This document shows positions 1 to 10,533 of a stretch of 64,000 nucleotides of DNA, in pieces; position 1 is the first letter of the stretch, and each line of letters starts with the position of its first letter. Both the position numbers and the translations under genes were made by a program. Source of the DNA: Prunus persica (Eukaryota > Streptophyta > Magnoliopsida > Rosales > Rosaceae); NCBI RefSeq assembly GCF_000346465.2, contig NC_034016.1, forward strand, positions 3,121,391 to 3,185,390, read 5' to 3'. The notes under the pieces were generated by a model. It did no database searches and was not told where the DNA came from. It saw only the letters and a list, made by a program, of their open reading frames with translations.

Positions 1-648
1 GATATCCAAAAAAATTATGATTGCAACATGGTGACAAACTTCTCTATTATTGTTGTTGTGTGCATCCATTTATTACCTATTTGTATCATTCCCTCTGACC
101 TCATGGATCCATATAGTCCTGATAATTTCAGCCATGCCTACTTTTCTTCTAAATAACCACAGTGAGGTAAAGTAACTTGGAGGGTTTCTCATTTTATCCC
201 TTCCTACTGTTTGAACCTTCAACCCCGCCTTCTTGCGACTGCATGCCTAAAATCTAGTAGTTCTTTGGTTCAATACTTTTTATGAACATGGCAGTAATTT
301 AAGAATTCAAGCCAAATGTCTGACTTATGCCTACCCTCATGCCTGAGTTCCAGATTTGTGGCGCTGAAGAATGAAGATGGGTGTTGATCCAAATGTTATT
401 TTGATACTATCGCTGGTTCTACAATTATATTCAAATTCTTAATTAAATACTAATTCTTAAGTATGTTTGGAGTTATTCCCTAATATCCTTATAATAATGG
501 TTTTACAGAAATTTCCAGATCCCACTAGTATTGGTATGTATAACTTTTGTGTTTTTTTCTCCCCTTATTTATATAGTTGAACAAAAGTACCTTTTCAACT
601 TGAACATGAAGTACCATCCTAACCATTTTTCTTCTATTCTACCTGGAG
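1..648. other. Intergenic or intronic sequence, no gene seen
   Basis: AT-rich sequence with no convincing coding stretch on either strand. It lies directly upstream of the SDG41-like exon and could be an intron of that gene, whose SET-domain exons would then be left of the window. The final ~110 bases match, with divergence, the sequence before the second SDG41-like copy near 9720, so the duplicated unit includes this upstream part. Confidence 0.5.
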
Positions 649-652
649 ATAA

Positions 653-1735
653 CTGAATGCTCTGGTGGAGTATCTTGGACAACTATTAACCTTTGGCTCA
701 ATACTCCAGGAAATATCTGCAGCCAATTTCAACTCTTCCAGTTTGAGTTCAGATATAAACTTCAATAGAGATAAGGCAACCCAAAGGTTGACCAATTACA
801 TTGATGATGCTATAGATGACTACCTGTCAATTGGTGATCCTGAATCTTCTTCTGTGAGGCTTGAGCATGTGCTTACCCAAGGTCTCTCAGATAAGCAGTC
901 AGAGTGCAAGGAAGAAACATCTCAGCTGACTTACTGGTTGCACCCCTTGCACCACCTCTCTCTAAATGCCTACACAACATTGGCTTCAGCGTATAAAATC
1001 CGTGCTACTGACTTATCAGCTTTATATTCCAAAATGGATGATCATCTACTGAATGCTTTAGACTTGAGCAGGACCAGCACAGCATACTCCTTGTTACTTG
1101 CAGGTGCAACTCACCATCTGTTTCGCTCTGAATCTTCTCTAATCGTATCTGTTGCGAATTTCTGGTCGAGTGCAGGAGAGTCCTTGCTAACTCTTGCTAG
1201 AAGCTCAGTCTGGAGTCAGTTTGTCCAACGGGATCTACCTGTGTCAAACCCAAGTTCTACTGGAAAGTATAGATGTCCAAACTGCTCATTGGCAGATAAA
1301 TTTGAAACCGACTCATTTCATGGTCAAGTTCGATATGCAGATTTTGACTATGTATCAAATGAGTTCGTTGATTGTGTCACTAATTTTACACAGAATGTTT
1401 GGAACTTTTTGGGTCTCGGTTGCCAGTATCTGAGATTGGTTAAGAATCCTATAGATTTCAGCTGGCTTGGTACGGTAAGATATTCCAGTGTAGGGGAAGA
1501 TATTGTTCGATCTAGTGGCACTGAAGTGGCTTCTAAGTGTGGGGCTGGGAGAAGAATATCTGGAAGTGAAGCAGAGGGATACAACAACCAGGTAAGGATA
1601 TGTCTTTTTAAGCTTGGTGTCCATTGCTTACTTTATGGAGGATATCTAGCGAGCATATGTTATGGTAATTCCCATTTGACTCGTAATGTTGGTAAAATTT
1701 TAGATTTGGAAGAAAGCATTGAATCCTTGTCATGA
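653..1735 (+). CDS. C-terminal exon of a SET/SMYD-like protein (SDG41-like), partial
   Basis: An open frame of about 360 residues runs from just after an in-frame stop (650-652) to a TGA at 1733-1735. It has no ATG at its left end (it opens with CTG/GTG codons), so it is an internal-to-terminal exon. The protein is helical and resembles, from memory, the C-terminal half of plant SET DOMAIN GROUP 41 proteins, including a stretch YWLHPLHHLSLNAYTTLAS and a later RICLFKLGVHCLLYGGY. SDG41 belongs to the SET/MYND-like methyltransferases; the catalytic SET part is not in this window. A splice acceptor compatible with the frame is not evident: the best AG (647-648) is followed directly by the in-frame stop. 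The gene may therefore be 5'-broken, or may start with an unusual junction. The frame itself is intact and a good donor-like site at 1590 is read through. A decayed copy lies near 9720-10012. Confidence 0.55.
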   Translation: MNALVEYLGQLLTFGSILQEISAANFNSSSLSSDINFNRDKATQRLTNYIDDAIDDYLSIGDPESSSVRLEHVLTQGLSDKQSECKEETSQLTYWLHPLHHLSLNAYTTLASAYKIRATDLSALYSKMDDHLLNALDLSRTSTAYSLLLAGATHHLFRSESSLIVSVANFWSSAGESLLTLARSSVWSQFVQRDLPVSNPSSTGKYRCPNCSLADKFETDSFHGQVRYADFDYVSNEFVDCVTNFTQNVWNFLGLGCQYLRLVKNPIDFSWLGTVRYSSVGEDIVRSSGTEVASKCGAGRRISGSEAEGYNNQVRICLFKLGVHCLLYGGYLASICYGNSHLTRNVGKILDLEESIESLS

Positions 1736-2436
1736 ACCAGATTGAGTTTTAGAACTTGCAAGTTAAATTTATACTTGATTTATTGTTAATTGTTGTATTT
1801 AGTTGAAAGTTATATGCCCATTAAAGTTTTCTGTATCAATTATCAATGTCAGTTTGCATGAAAATTAAAATTTATATTTTGACCACGTTTATATGTACAT
1901 TGTACTTGTGGTTTTCACCTCCAATTTTATTCTTCTTGCATTCCTCCCCAAGGAATCAGCTGCAAATCTCAAAGTTATATATCTGTTAAGAGCTCATGGG
2001 TAAAATTTGCCCACAAAACCGGCTTGTAAAGGAAGGGTGCCCAAGAGCTCTTAAGTCATTCTAGGATATGCTATTTTGTTGATGTGGGATCTTCCATCCT
2101 AACAGTATCTAGGGATGAGATTTGATTTCATTTGATAGAGGAGATCAAACCTCGCCAATCTACTTCTGGAAAAATCACGTAAAGAAAATTATATGAAAGT
2201 CAAAGGTTAGCGTGTGGTATCTATCACAAAAACGCTTTCACAGTGGTCATGTTAAATAAGGATTGAGCTTCGATTCTTTGGAAAGCTTGCAAGAGAACAG
2301 GCAATAAGTTAGGTGTTTGAATATTACGTGTACCTTTGAATTATGTTGGGTGGATATATTAGGCTTGTAACCTAAAACCAATTAGTACGAGTGAATAAGG
2401 CCAAGTCATGCTTCCTTGGTCTCTTTTTCTTTTGTC
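1736..2436. other. 3' flank and dispersed repeat remnant
   Basis: AT-rich 3' flank of the SDG41-like gene. Around 1990-2160 it holds GC-richer text with direct restatements of AAGAGCTC and TGTGGGATCTTCC, of the kind found in dispersed plant repeats. No coding potential seen. Confidence 0.35.
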
Positions 2437-2560
2437 TAATATTTTTTTTAATATAAGCGATGTTTAACTTTAAACTAATTTAAACTACAGGGAGAGGAAT
2501 TCAAACTCGGGTGTAAAATAAGAGCGCATCCGCCCTAGCCAACTTGGCTAAGTGCTTGCT
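2437..2560 (-). mobile_element. tRNA-derived SINE, minus strand
   Basis: Read on the minus strand it has a box A-like TAGCCAAGTTGG, a box B-like GAGTTTGAATTCC about 40 bases later, a body and a short A-rich tail (T-run at 2442-2450 on plus). It shares the tail text (ATCGCTTATATT then A-run) with copies at 45165-45312 and 46704-46862. Target-site duplication not resolved. Confidence 0.55.
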
Positions 2561-2670
2561 TTCTTTTAATTTTGGGGTTGCATTATATTATATATGTCTC
2601 TCTCAAATAAACAAGTATAATATAACCAATATTTGTGTAAGCATGTATTACACTTTTGCCTGAATATTAA

Positions 2671-2931
2671 TCAGACCGAAAAAAGAATAAACTCATTAGT
2701 ATCAGCCGCTGCCCTGGGACCAAATGAGCAGCTCTGGGACGTGGTGGCATCACCGTCACCGGAGGTGGTGGTGCCATCTCCAAAATGTTGGTTGTGCTGG
2801 TGATGGTGGCAGTCGTCATGTTTAGCTAGGGGAGGATGGTAGTACAACCGGCTGGTTTGGGGGCAATGAGAATAAGACCTGGAAACTATTCTCGCGCCTT
2901 GATCCAAAATCTCCACAAACTTCATCCCCAT
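2671..2931 (-). CDS. Small conserved-looking histidine-rich plant protein
   Basis: An 86-residue frame (84 if the second ATG is used) beginning [16 protein letters not shown], followed by [14 protein letters not shown] and a His/Asp-rich stretch with [12 protein letters not shown]. It has no obvious signal peptide or membrane segment. It resembles a family of small uncharacterised plant proteins with the SHCPQT..YYHPP motif; function unknown. Support for a real gene: a TATA box on the minus strand at 3117-3127 (reads GCTATATAAAC), about 190 bases before the start, with a purine-rich leader between. The stop is TGA at 2671-2673. No intron is needed. A competing 72-residue frame in the leader (2922-3140) lacks family resemblance and is probably 5' UTR. 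Confidence 0.6.
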   Translation of the reverse strand: MGMKFVEILDQGARIVSRSYSHCPQTSRLYYHPPLAKHDDCHHHQHNQHFGDGTTTSGDGDATTSQSCSFGPRAAADTNEFILFSV

Positions 2932-3116
2932 TTTGCTCTCTTATTAATCTCTGTAATCTTTGTATGTATCTGAGTCTCTCTCCCACTCTTGAGAAAAGAA
3001 AGGCCGAGAAAGTGAAAGAAAATGAAGGAAAAAGAGACGAGATTTGAAATTAGTTGGGAGAGAGACTCAGAGAGAGATTTGTGGTGTTCTCTGACGGTAG
3101 AGGCGGATGTAGGCTT

Positions 3117-3127
3117 GTTTATATAGC
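3117..3127 (-). promoter_or_regulatory. TATA box of the small minus-strand gene
   Basis: The minus strand reads GCTATATAAAC. It would place a transcription start near 3090, giving a ~160-base leader before the ATG at 2931. Sequence match only. Confidence 0.5.
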
Positions 3128-3978
3128 TGCCTTCCTTCATATTTTGCCTAATATTTTTTTTTTAGGTGCTTCGTTGGTCCTTCACATTTTTCCTGTAAAT
3201 TCCTTTTCTGGCAATGTATTTGCAAATCGATCCCTTCATTTCTAGTATATTTGACTTTAGTTATCCATTTATACCACATTTCTCACACTTTTATTTAATT
3301 GCTTATTTCCCTAGATTTGTGCAAGTACGTAAAGCACTTGTACTTGTATAATTTGTGTAGTTTGAGTGTGATTGCACGTATTTTAGGATTTATTTCTCTA
3401 TATGTCGGTAACAAAATCTTGACATATGAATAATTTGTTATAATGGAATGACCAAGATTTTCCTTGTTCTTCATAATTGAGTTCTTATAAAATGTAAAAC
3501 AAGATTATGAAATATTGTTGAATGCGTTTTGTAATATTTTAGTAACAAATCTGCACTTAAAAGAGTTGCAAGGAAAAGATAAACATATAGATACGCGGAA
3601 ATACAGGGGCTTAAGAATAATTAAAATTACCGATTTTACCGGGACCAAGACGCGTCAGAGCTAAGAACACGGCTTCTAAACTTGCACACAAAATGGTCGC
3701 CTGAGTTGTGCTTACAAGCACCAACTCTGTTATTGGTAATTTTACAACAGAGCAAATAAATCCAAAAAGATATTTATTTTTATTTTTATAGTAAGTCTAT
3801 ATTATTACGAGGATTTTTATTTGTTTATTTCTTTACTTTCTTTTGCATCTCCGTTTGAGTGTATGCATTCTAAAGTTTCAAATTTGAAATTCTTGGTGGG
3901 ACTTGTAGTTCTAATGTAGCTAAATAAAATTTAGTTTAAATTCAAATTTGAATTTCTCATCCTCTCAATTTTGTTATT
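3128..3978. other. Upstream intergenic sequence
   Basis: AT-rich region between the small minus-strand gene and a SINE. Nothing coding is seen on either strand. Confidence 0.4.
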
Positions 3979-3990
3979 AAACCATAAATC

Positions 3991-4135
3991 TTAGTTATTA
4001 GGGGCGTTAGTTGGATTGGCCCAAGTCTTTGGTGTACTCATAAGTGGTTCTGAGTTCAAACCCTCACGGTACTCTATGTGTGTGAGTTTCACCCCTCTCC
4101 ATTCCTAACTTTAGTAACCCAAAAAAAAAAAAAAA
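3991..4135 (+). mobile_element. tRNA-derived SINE with target-site duplication
   Basis: A ~140 bp body with a box A-like TTAGTTGGATTGG, a box B-like GAGTTCAAACCC and a 3' A-run of about 15. It is bracketed by a matching direct repeat AAACCATAAATC (3979-3990 and 4133-4144), the expected product of L1-type target-primed integration. The intact duplication suggests a fairly young insertion. Confidence 0.8.
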
Positions 4136-4144
4136 CCATAAATC

Positions 4145-5985
4145 AATATTCTTGTTGACACCGAAAAATCAGATGCTCACATCACATTAAAGTGAAGCCG
4201 AATTAAACTTGACTTGCCTTAGAAGGAATTATGAAAAAAAAAAATGTAAGTAGTGCCTTCACTCTAGGTTTCAATTCCTTCATCTCTTGCTATCTCTTGG
4301 ATTAAACATATCAATTTTCATTAACAAGAAACTTGTAGTTCAAGTGATTTAGATCAATAAATATACACGAGATCCTGTATTTTAATTCCTCATTCCCCAA
4401 TAGTAGCTTGTATTTAAAAAGAATATTACCTTTTAATTTTAAAAAGTTAGGATAACTATTAAGATTCTTAAACTGTGTGCACATCACTTTTCTTTCTTAA
4501 CAACAAAATATGAAAATAAAAAAAATAAAAAATTTAAAGAGGAAATATTTTTTATCATCACCCATTGGGGCCATCCCTTTCTTTATTTATCTTTTTGAAA
4601 AAGAGTACAAAAAATAGCAAGGAAATCATCCGAAACTCAAATATGAGAGGTAGGTACAATAGCGTAATCTTTAAAAAAGATTCGCGGCATGAACCAAACA
4701 CAAGGAAACAATTTAAAAGAGAAAAAACCAAAAGAATCTTGGGCCATCCCTTTCCTTGGCCCACAAGATAAAAGCCCTCCAATTTCATTTTTGAGATCCG
4801 AGAATGCATTTTGTAGCTTAATTAAAATACAGTTTCAAAAAATAAAAACAAAGAAAACGTGCTTGGTAACATAAACAATGTATGTGTCACTTATCTCAAC
4901 TTTTTTGCAATTTTCATTGAAAATAAATCATTTAATCAGCTTGTAAGCCAATTGTAAAATTCATTTTGTCCAATCCAGAAGAAAAAAAGTGTAAATCAAC
5001 AAATAAAATAGAATTATAATGGTTTTTAAAGGCTAAAATTATCCTAAACAAAAACTAAAGAGAACTGTAGCAAACACAAAAACGTCAGAGCTTCCTAGAG
5101 ACCCTGGGATAATTGATTTTTTCTTTGGGGTCAATATAATTGATTATTTTATGTTACATCATTATAGTTGCTAATGGAGATTCTTCAATAAGTATTTTAT
5201 GTTAAGAATTGGTTACATACTTGTAATCTCGTTCGTTGAATTATATTAATGAAATGCATTAGTCCAACTATGGAAATTAAAAATATGCAACTACTACTTA
5301 ACTTGAATATTTATTGGAGAATTTCTCTAGTTACTAATATAACCAAACCACTGGTAATTTCGATCTGAACACCACTGGTTGTTTTGTTAGCTCCCAAAAG
5401 TCTTGGAGAAATTTCATTCCCTCAACTGAAATTAGAAAGATAAAAAATGCAAGGAGGTGTTCCGTCGCCAAGACTCACATCGTTGATGTCTTTCAAGTGG
5501 GAGGTCAATTGGCAAACGTGATTGTGGGCACTGTGTCTGAATCTGATAGATGATGTGAGAGAAGGTATGTTGAGTAATTCTAGCTGGTTATGTTTATTGA
5601 GTACTTTGCTGCTATCAAATATTTATGAATCTACAATCTGGGCATGATAAATCAATGAAAAAGAGGAGTTTCGGAAGAAAAATCTCTTATGCCGGAAAAC
5701 CATTTTCCGTGTTTTCATCTTTGGTCTACCGAGCGCGTTTTCCGTCTCTTCTCTCACTTGGGAAGAAAAAGACCGCACAAAACCAACTTCAAGCCTATTA
5801 ATAATTCTAGTCCTATTCCTATTCTTATTCCTATTCCGTCAAGGAAACCCAAATGCCTCTCTTTATATTAATCTCATGCCTCACAACACAAACTTTGCCC
5901 TTCATTGCAGGTTTGCAGCAAACTGTTGGAGAGCAGAGTGAGTTTTGAAGATACAAATACTCGCAATAATCACAGAATCACAACA
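4145..5985. other. Intergenic region and STA1 promoter/5' leader
   Basis: AT-rich, no convincing coding exon. The last ~300 bases are pyrimidine-rich and probably hold the STA1 leader. A good acceptor-like site (TTCATTGCAG ending at 5910) suggests a possible 5' UTR intron. Short A/T-run low-complexity stretches occur around 4500-4700. Confidence 0.4.
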
Positions 5986-8934
5986 ATGGTGTTCATCGCA
6001 TCCCCCAACCACAAAACCCTAACCCTAAACCTAAACCCAAACACCACCACCCTCCAAGCTCTGAAATTCCAAATTGAACAAATTTCCAACGTACCCATCT
6101 CTCACCAGCGCCTATTCATCTCCCAAAGCCTCCAATTGTTGACCCAAAGAGACTCCACCCTCCTCGCTGACCTTGGCATCAAACCCTACTCTACCCTAAC
6201 CCTCCACGTCCCCTTCTTCGGTGGCACCCTACCCCACAAAAATCCCAAACCCCGCCTTGATTTCCTCAATTCCAAGCCTCCTGAGGGTTATGTCGCTGGG
6301 CTTGGCCGTGGTGCTTCTGGGTTCACCACAAGGTCCGACATTGGGCCTGCCCGATCTGCCCCCGAGCTGCCCGATAGGGCAATTGGGCAGCTTGAGGAAG
6401 CAGGGGAGGAAAAAGGGTACGATGAGAATCAGCAATTTGATGATTTTGAAGGCAACGATGTTGGGTTGTTGGCACCAGATGCCAAACTGGATGAAGATGA
6501 TGAGAAGGCTGATGCAATGTGGAAAGCAGTTGATGAGAGAATGGACTCCAGGAGAAAGGACAGGAGAGAGGCTCTGTTAAGAGAAGAGATTGAAAAGTAC
6601 AGAGCTTCCAATCCCAAGATTACAGAGCAGTTTGCAAGTTTGAAGAGGAATTTGCACACATTGTCTGCCCAAGAATGGGAGAGTATACCTGAAATTGGGG
6701 ATTATTCAATGAGAAACAAGAAGAGGAGGTTTGAGAGCTTTGTGCCGGTGCTGGATACCCTTTTGGAGAAGGCAACGCAGGAGAAAGAGCTTGTTACTGC
6801 AATAGATCCCACTAGTACAGATTTGACTGCCGTGAGGCAGGGCAGAGATATAGTGTTGTCTTTGAAATTGGATAGGATTTCGGATTCTGTCTTGGGGTTG
6901 ACAGTTGTTGACCCAAAAGGGTATCTTACTGATCTTAAAAGTATGAGCATCACAAGTAATACAGACGTTCATGATAAAAACAAGGCTAGATTGTTGATGA
7001 CGAGTTTAATGAAGTCAAATCCTAAGAACCCACGTGTGTGGATTTCGGCAGCAAGGTTTGAGGAAGTGGCAGGAAAGATGAAGGCAGCCAGGAAATTGAT
7101 TCAGGAAGGGTGTGATGAGTGCCCTAAGAGTGAGGATGTGTGGTTGGAGGCTTGTAGGCTTGCTAGCCCCAAAGATGCTAAGGCTGTTATTACTAAGGGA
7201 GTTAAATTTATTCCCAATTCAGTCAACTTGTGGATGGAGGCTGCGAAATTGGAGCGTGATGATTTGAACAAGAGCAGGGTCTTGAGGAAAGGGTTGGAAC
7301 ACATTCCTGATTCTGTTAGGCTGTGGAAGGCGGTCGTGGATCTAGCGAATGAGGAGGATGCTAGAAGTTTGCTCAAAAGGGCTGTGGAGTGTTGTCCATT
7401 GCACATTGAATTCTGGCTTGCACTCACAAGATTGGAAACTTATGAGAACGCCAAGAAGGTCCTCAATAAGGCAAGGGAGAATCTATCGGAGGAGCCTGCA
7501 ATTTGGATCACGGCAGCAAAGTTGGAAGAAGCTAATGGGAATGTGTCCATGGTTGGGAAGATTATTGAAAGAGGTATAAGGGCTTTGCAAAAAACAGCGG
7601 TTATTATTGATAGAGAAGCATGGATGAAAGAGGCTGAAGCTGCTGAACGTGCAGGGTCTATAATGACTTGCCAAGCTATCATTCGGAGCGCAATTGGGAT
7701 TGGTGTGGAGGAGGAAGATAGGAAGAGGACATGGGTTTCTGATGCAGAGGACTTCATGAAAAAAGGTTCCATTGAAACAGCCCGAGCAATTTATGCGCAT
7801 GCACTTACTGTCTTTTTAACCAAGAAGAGCATATGGAGGAAAGCAGCTCAGCTTGAAAAGAGCCATGGTTCTAGGGAATCTCTTGTTGCTTTGCTTCGTA
7901 AAGCAGTGACATATTGCCCACAGGCTGAAAACTTGTGGCTTTTTGGTGCTAAGGAGAAGTGGCTTTCAGGGGACGTGCCTGCTGCCCGTGCAATCCTCCA
8001 AGAAGCTTATGCTGCCGTTCCCAACTCTCAAGAAATTTGGCTTGCTGCGTTTAAACTTGAGTTTGAGAATCACGAATCCGAGAGAGCTAAGATGCTTCTT
8101 GCCAAAGCCCGAGAAAGGGGAGGTAACGAAAGAGTATGGATGAAATCTGCAATTGTTGAGAGGGAATTAGGGAACATTGATGAGGAGAGGAAGTTTCTTG
8201 CTGAAGGCTTGAAGCGCTTCCCATCATTCTTTAAATTGTGGTTAATGCTTGGACAGCTAGAGGAACGGCTTGATCATTTGGAAAAAGCCAAAAAGGCCTA
8301 TCACTCAGGTCTGAAGCACTGCCCCAATTCTCTACAACTCTGGCTTTCTCTCGCTAATCTAGAGGAGAAAATGATTGGGCTGAGTAAAGCTCGCGCAGTT
8401 CTCACAATTGCCAGGAAGAAGAACCCTCAGAACCCTGAACTGTGGCTTGCTTCTGTTCGAGCTGAATTGAGGCATGGCAAGAAGAAGGAATCTGATATTT
8501 TGATGGCAAAGGCTTTGCAGGAGTGTCCCAATAGTGGTATCTTGTGGGCAGCAGCTCTCGAGATGGTAGCTCGTCCCCAACGGAAGGCAAAGAGTAAAGA
8601 TGCCCTTGAGAAATGTCGTCATGATCCCCATGTTGTTGCTGCTGTGGCCAAGTTATTATGGCATGACAGGAAGTTGGACAAAGCTAGGAATTGGCTCAAC
8701 ATGGCAGTAATGTTTGCCCCCGATATTGGGGATTTTTGGGCTTTATACTACAAATTTGAACTTCAGCATGGTACTGAGGAGAACCAAAAGGATGTATTGA
8801 ACAGATGCATTGCTGCAGGGCCAAAGCATGGAGAAAAATGGCAACCTATTTCAAAGGCCGTGGAGAACTCCCATCAACCAATTGAAGCTATCTTGAAGAA
8901 AGTTGTGGCGGCAGCAGAAAATAATAAACAGTAG
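5986..8934 (+). CDS. STA1: STABILIZED1 / PRP6-type pre-mRNA splicing factor
   Basis: Single-exon gene of 982 residues; Arabidopsis STA1 is a little over 1000. It is a U5 snRNP and U4/U6.U5 tri-snRNP protein (yeast Prp6, human PRPF6) that bridges U5 with U4/U6 during spliceosome assembly in the nucleus. In plants it also affects mRNA stability and cold tolerance. Start: ATG at 5986, matching the conserved MVFIASPNHKTLTL; an upstream in-frame extension to 5905 begins only at TTG. Domains: N-terminal ubiquitin-like fold (about 1-75), a PRP1 N-terminal region with FLNSKPPEGYVAGLGRGASG (about 90-250), then a long tandem array of HAT (half-TPR) repeats with the W..A..E pattern (about 340-960). The stop is TAG at 8932-8934. 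No frameshift is seen. The first codons of the ubiquitin-like domain are written in a telomere-like sequence (see findings). Confidence 0.95.
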   Translation: MVFIASPNHKTLTLNLNPNTTTLQALKFQIEQISNVPISHQRLFISQSLQLLTQRDSTLLADLGIKPYSTLTLHVPFFGGTLPHKNPKPRLDFLNSKPPEGYVAGLGRGASGFTTRSDIGPARSAPELPDRAIGQLEEAGEEKGYDENQQFDDFEGNDVGLLAPDAKLDEDDEKADAMWKAVDERMDSRRKDRREALLREEIEKYRASNPKITEQFASLKRNLHTLSAQEWESIPEIGDYSMRNKKRRFESFVPVLDTLLEKATQEKELVTAIDPTSTDLTAVRQGRDIVLSLKLDRISDSVLGLTVVDPKGYLTDLKSMSITSNTDVHDKNKARLLMTSLMKSNPKNPRVWISAARFEEVAGKMKAARKLIQEGCDECPKSEDVWLEACRLASPKDAKAVITKGVKFIPNSVNLWMEAAKLERDDLNKSRVLRKGLEHIPDSVRLWKAVVDLANEEDARSLLKRAVECCPLHIEFWLALTRLETYENAKKVLNKARENLSEEPAIWITAAKLEEANGNVSMVGKIIERGIRALQKTAVIIDREAWMKEAEAAERAGSIMTCQAIIRSAIGIGVEEEDRKRTWVSDAEDFMKKGSIETARAIYAHALTVFLTKKSIWRKAAQLEKSHGSRESLVALLRKAVTYCPQAENLWLFGAKEKWLSGDVPAARAILQEAYAAVPNSQEIWLAAFKLEFENHESERAKMLLAKARERGGNERVWMKSAIVERELGNIDEERKFLAEGLKRFPSFFKLWLMLGQLEERLDHLEKAKKAYHSGLKHCPNSLQLWLSLANLEEKMIGLSKARAVLTIARKKNPQNPELWLASVRAELRHGKKKESDILMAKALQECPNSGILWAAALEMVARPQRKAKSKDALEKCRHDPHVVAAVAKLLWHDRKLDKARNWLNMAVMFAPDIGDFWALYYKFELQHGTEENQKDVLNRCIAAGPKHGEKWQPISKAVENSHQPIEAILKKVVAAAENNKQ

Positions 8935-9719
8935 TTCTGCTTATCATAGAGGTATAAAAATTAACCTGTGCTTCTGATTTTTGCTACTTAGAAGTAGTTG
9001 GTGGACAAACTATGCTGATGTATATCTATCCCAGAATTTGGAACTGCAATTGTTTCACATCTTAATTATATGACTGTTTCCTCCAAAAGATTTCCATTTG
9101 ATTGCTTTTATTTCAGTTCAGCTCTGCATCCATTTGTTCTGACTTGAAATCTGTCTAGATAAAGAAGTTATTTTTAATAGTTCTTGAAATATTACAGGGG
9201 ATGGAAAAACAGAAATGTGACAGTGGATGCATATGCAGTTATGCTTGATCGATTTGTTTAGCAGAATTCGCAAATGACTTGGCAATAGTTGCGAACATGG
9301 AAGTCACCATGCTGTCATAGGGAAGTTGGATTAATCTGCCTTGGGATACATGATATTAGTTGGATCAATTAGTTTCTTTCTTTCTTATCCTAAATTTTCC
9401 TGTTAATTTATTACCTCCAGGCAATGAGGCAGTCAGAGTTATGATCAACGTATCGGTTTATCTGCTCTTGTAGGAGATGTGGCCTAACTTATGTATATGG
9501 ACAATGCTTAGGAGGTAAATTCATGAAAGCCTATTATTTATTAATCCAAACTTTCACATATAATCAGAAAGAACCCAGAAGGCTAAACTTCTTTTGATTT
9601 TAGCTCCCCTATAATATGATCTGTTATTTTTTATTTGGGAAAAAGCTTATTCTTCTACAGAATTTTTTTGAGTTTTTCTAGTATATTAATACTTAAATCT
9701 GGATTTTTTATTCCTTATG
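8935..9719. other. STA1 3' UTR and intergenic
   Basis: AT-rich 3' flank with no coding signal. It probably contains the polyadenylation region; AATAAA-like signals cannot be ranked by eye. Confidence 0.4.
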
Positions 9720-10012
9720 TACTTTTTGCTGGTAACTTTGAAGAGAAGTACCTTTTTCAAATTTGGACCATGAACTGTCTCCTAACCATTTTTCTCCCAT
9801 TCTACCGCTCAGGACTTAATGTCCAAAACTCAGTTTTGTGAGTATTCTGACGGAGTGTATTGAGCAAGTACTATAACCTTCAGCTGCAACCCTCAAGGTA
9901 ATATCAGCATCCGATTTCAACTCTCTCTCTTTTGAGGTCAGACATAAACTTCAATGGAGACAAGGCAACCGAAAGGTTGACTTATTACATTGGTGATGCT
10001 AGAGTTGATTAA
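9720..10012 (+). pseudogene. Decayed 5' part of a second SDG41-like exon
   Basis: This stretch aligns with 540-840, the upstream flank and first ~190 bases of the SDG41-like exon. Shared stretches include AAGTACC, CCTAACCATTTTTCT, CATAAACTTCAATRGAGA and AAAGGTTGAC. Indels and substitutions break the frame, and homology stops near 10012. It lies about 9.2 kb from the better copy, same orientation, with STA1 in between. A genomic partial duplication is more likely than a retrocopy, because the non-coding upstream flank is also duplicated. Confidence 0.75.
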
Positions 10013-10525
10013 CTCCGGGAAAACTCTCGTTTGATATCTGGGACGTCAACTCCTGGTTATGAAAAGCCATATTTGGGTGTTGGGTTTGGGTGTCATGAAT
10101 TTTTTTTTTTCTTTCTTCAATTTGTTCTAATTTTGTATTTATTTTAACCCTCTTTTTATTTGTTAATTATGAAAAGTCATATTTACCCTAAATTTTGGTT
10201 AAATCTAATAGAAAATTAGACGGTATGACCAATTTGCCGAATAATATAGAGTTGATGGACTATTTAAACGAATAATTTAATTGAGGGATCAAAATGTAAA
10301 TTGATTAGAAGTTTGAGGACCATTTAAGTAAATTTATTTATTTATTTATTTTTGTGGTAAAAGAATACTATATTCTAGTTAGCATTGTATTATATATTCA
10401 ATCACAATGACATAGATGATATGTTTACCATAATGTAATATATAACGCATGATGACTAAAATAGTAATAGTGCAATAACAGTTCAACAAGTTCAGCATAT
10501 TTTCAGAGAAGTTTTTTTCGCAGTG
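10013..10525. other. Intergenic
   Basis: AT-rich with no coding or repeat feature identified, apart from (TTTA)n near 10325-10345. Confidence 0.35.
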
Positions 10526-10533
10526 GATGCTTT

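Noticed and set aside
2922..3140. 72-residue minus-strand frame upstream of the small gene
   Set aside because: It overlaps the TATA box and purine-rich leader; no family resemblance.
5905..5985. N-terminal extension of STA1
   Set aside because: It opens with TTG after an acceptor-like AG; conserved STA1 begins at the ATG at 5986.
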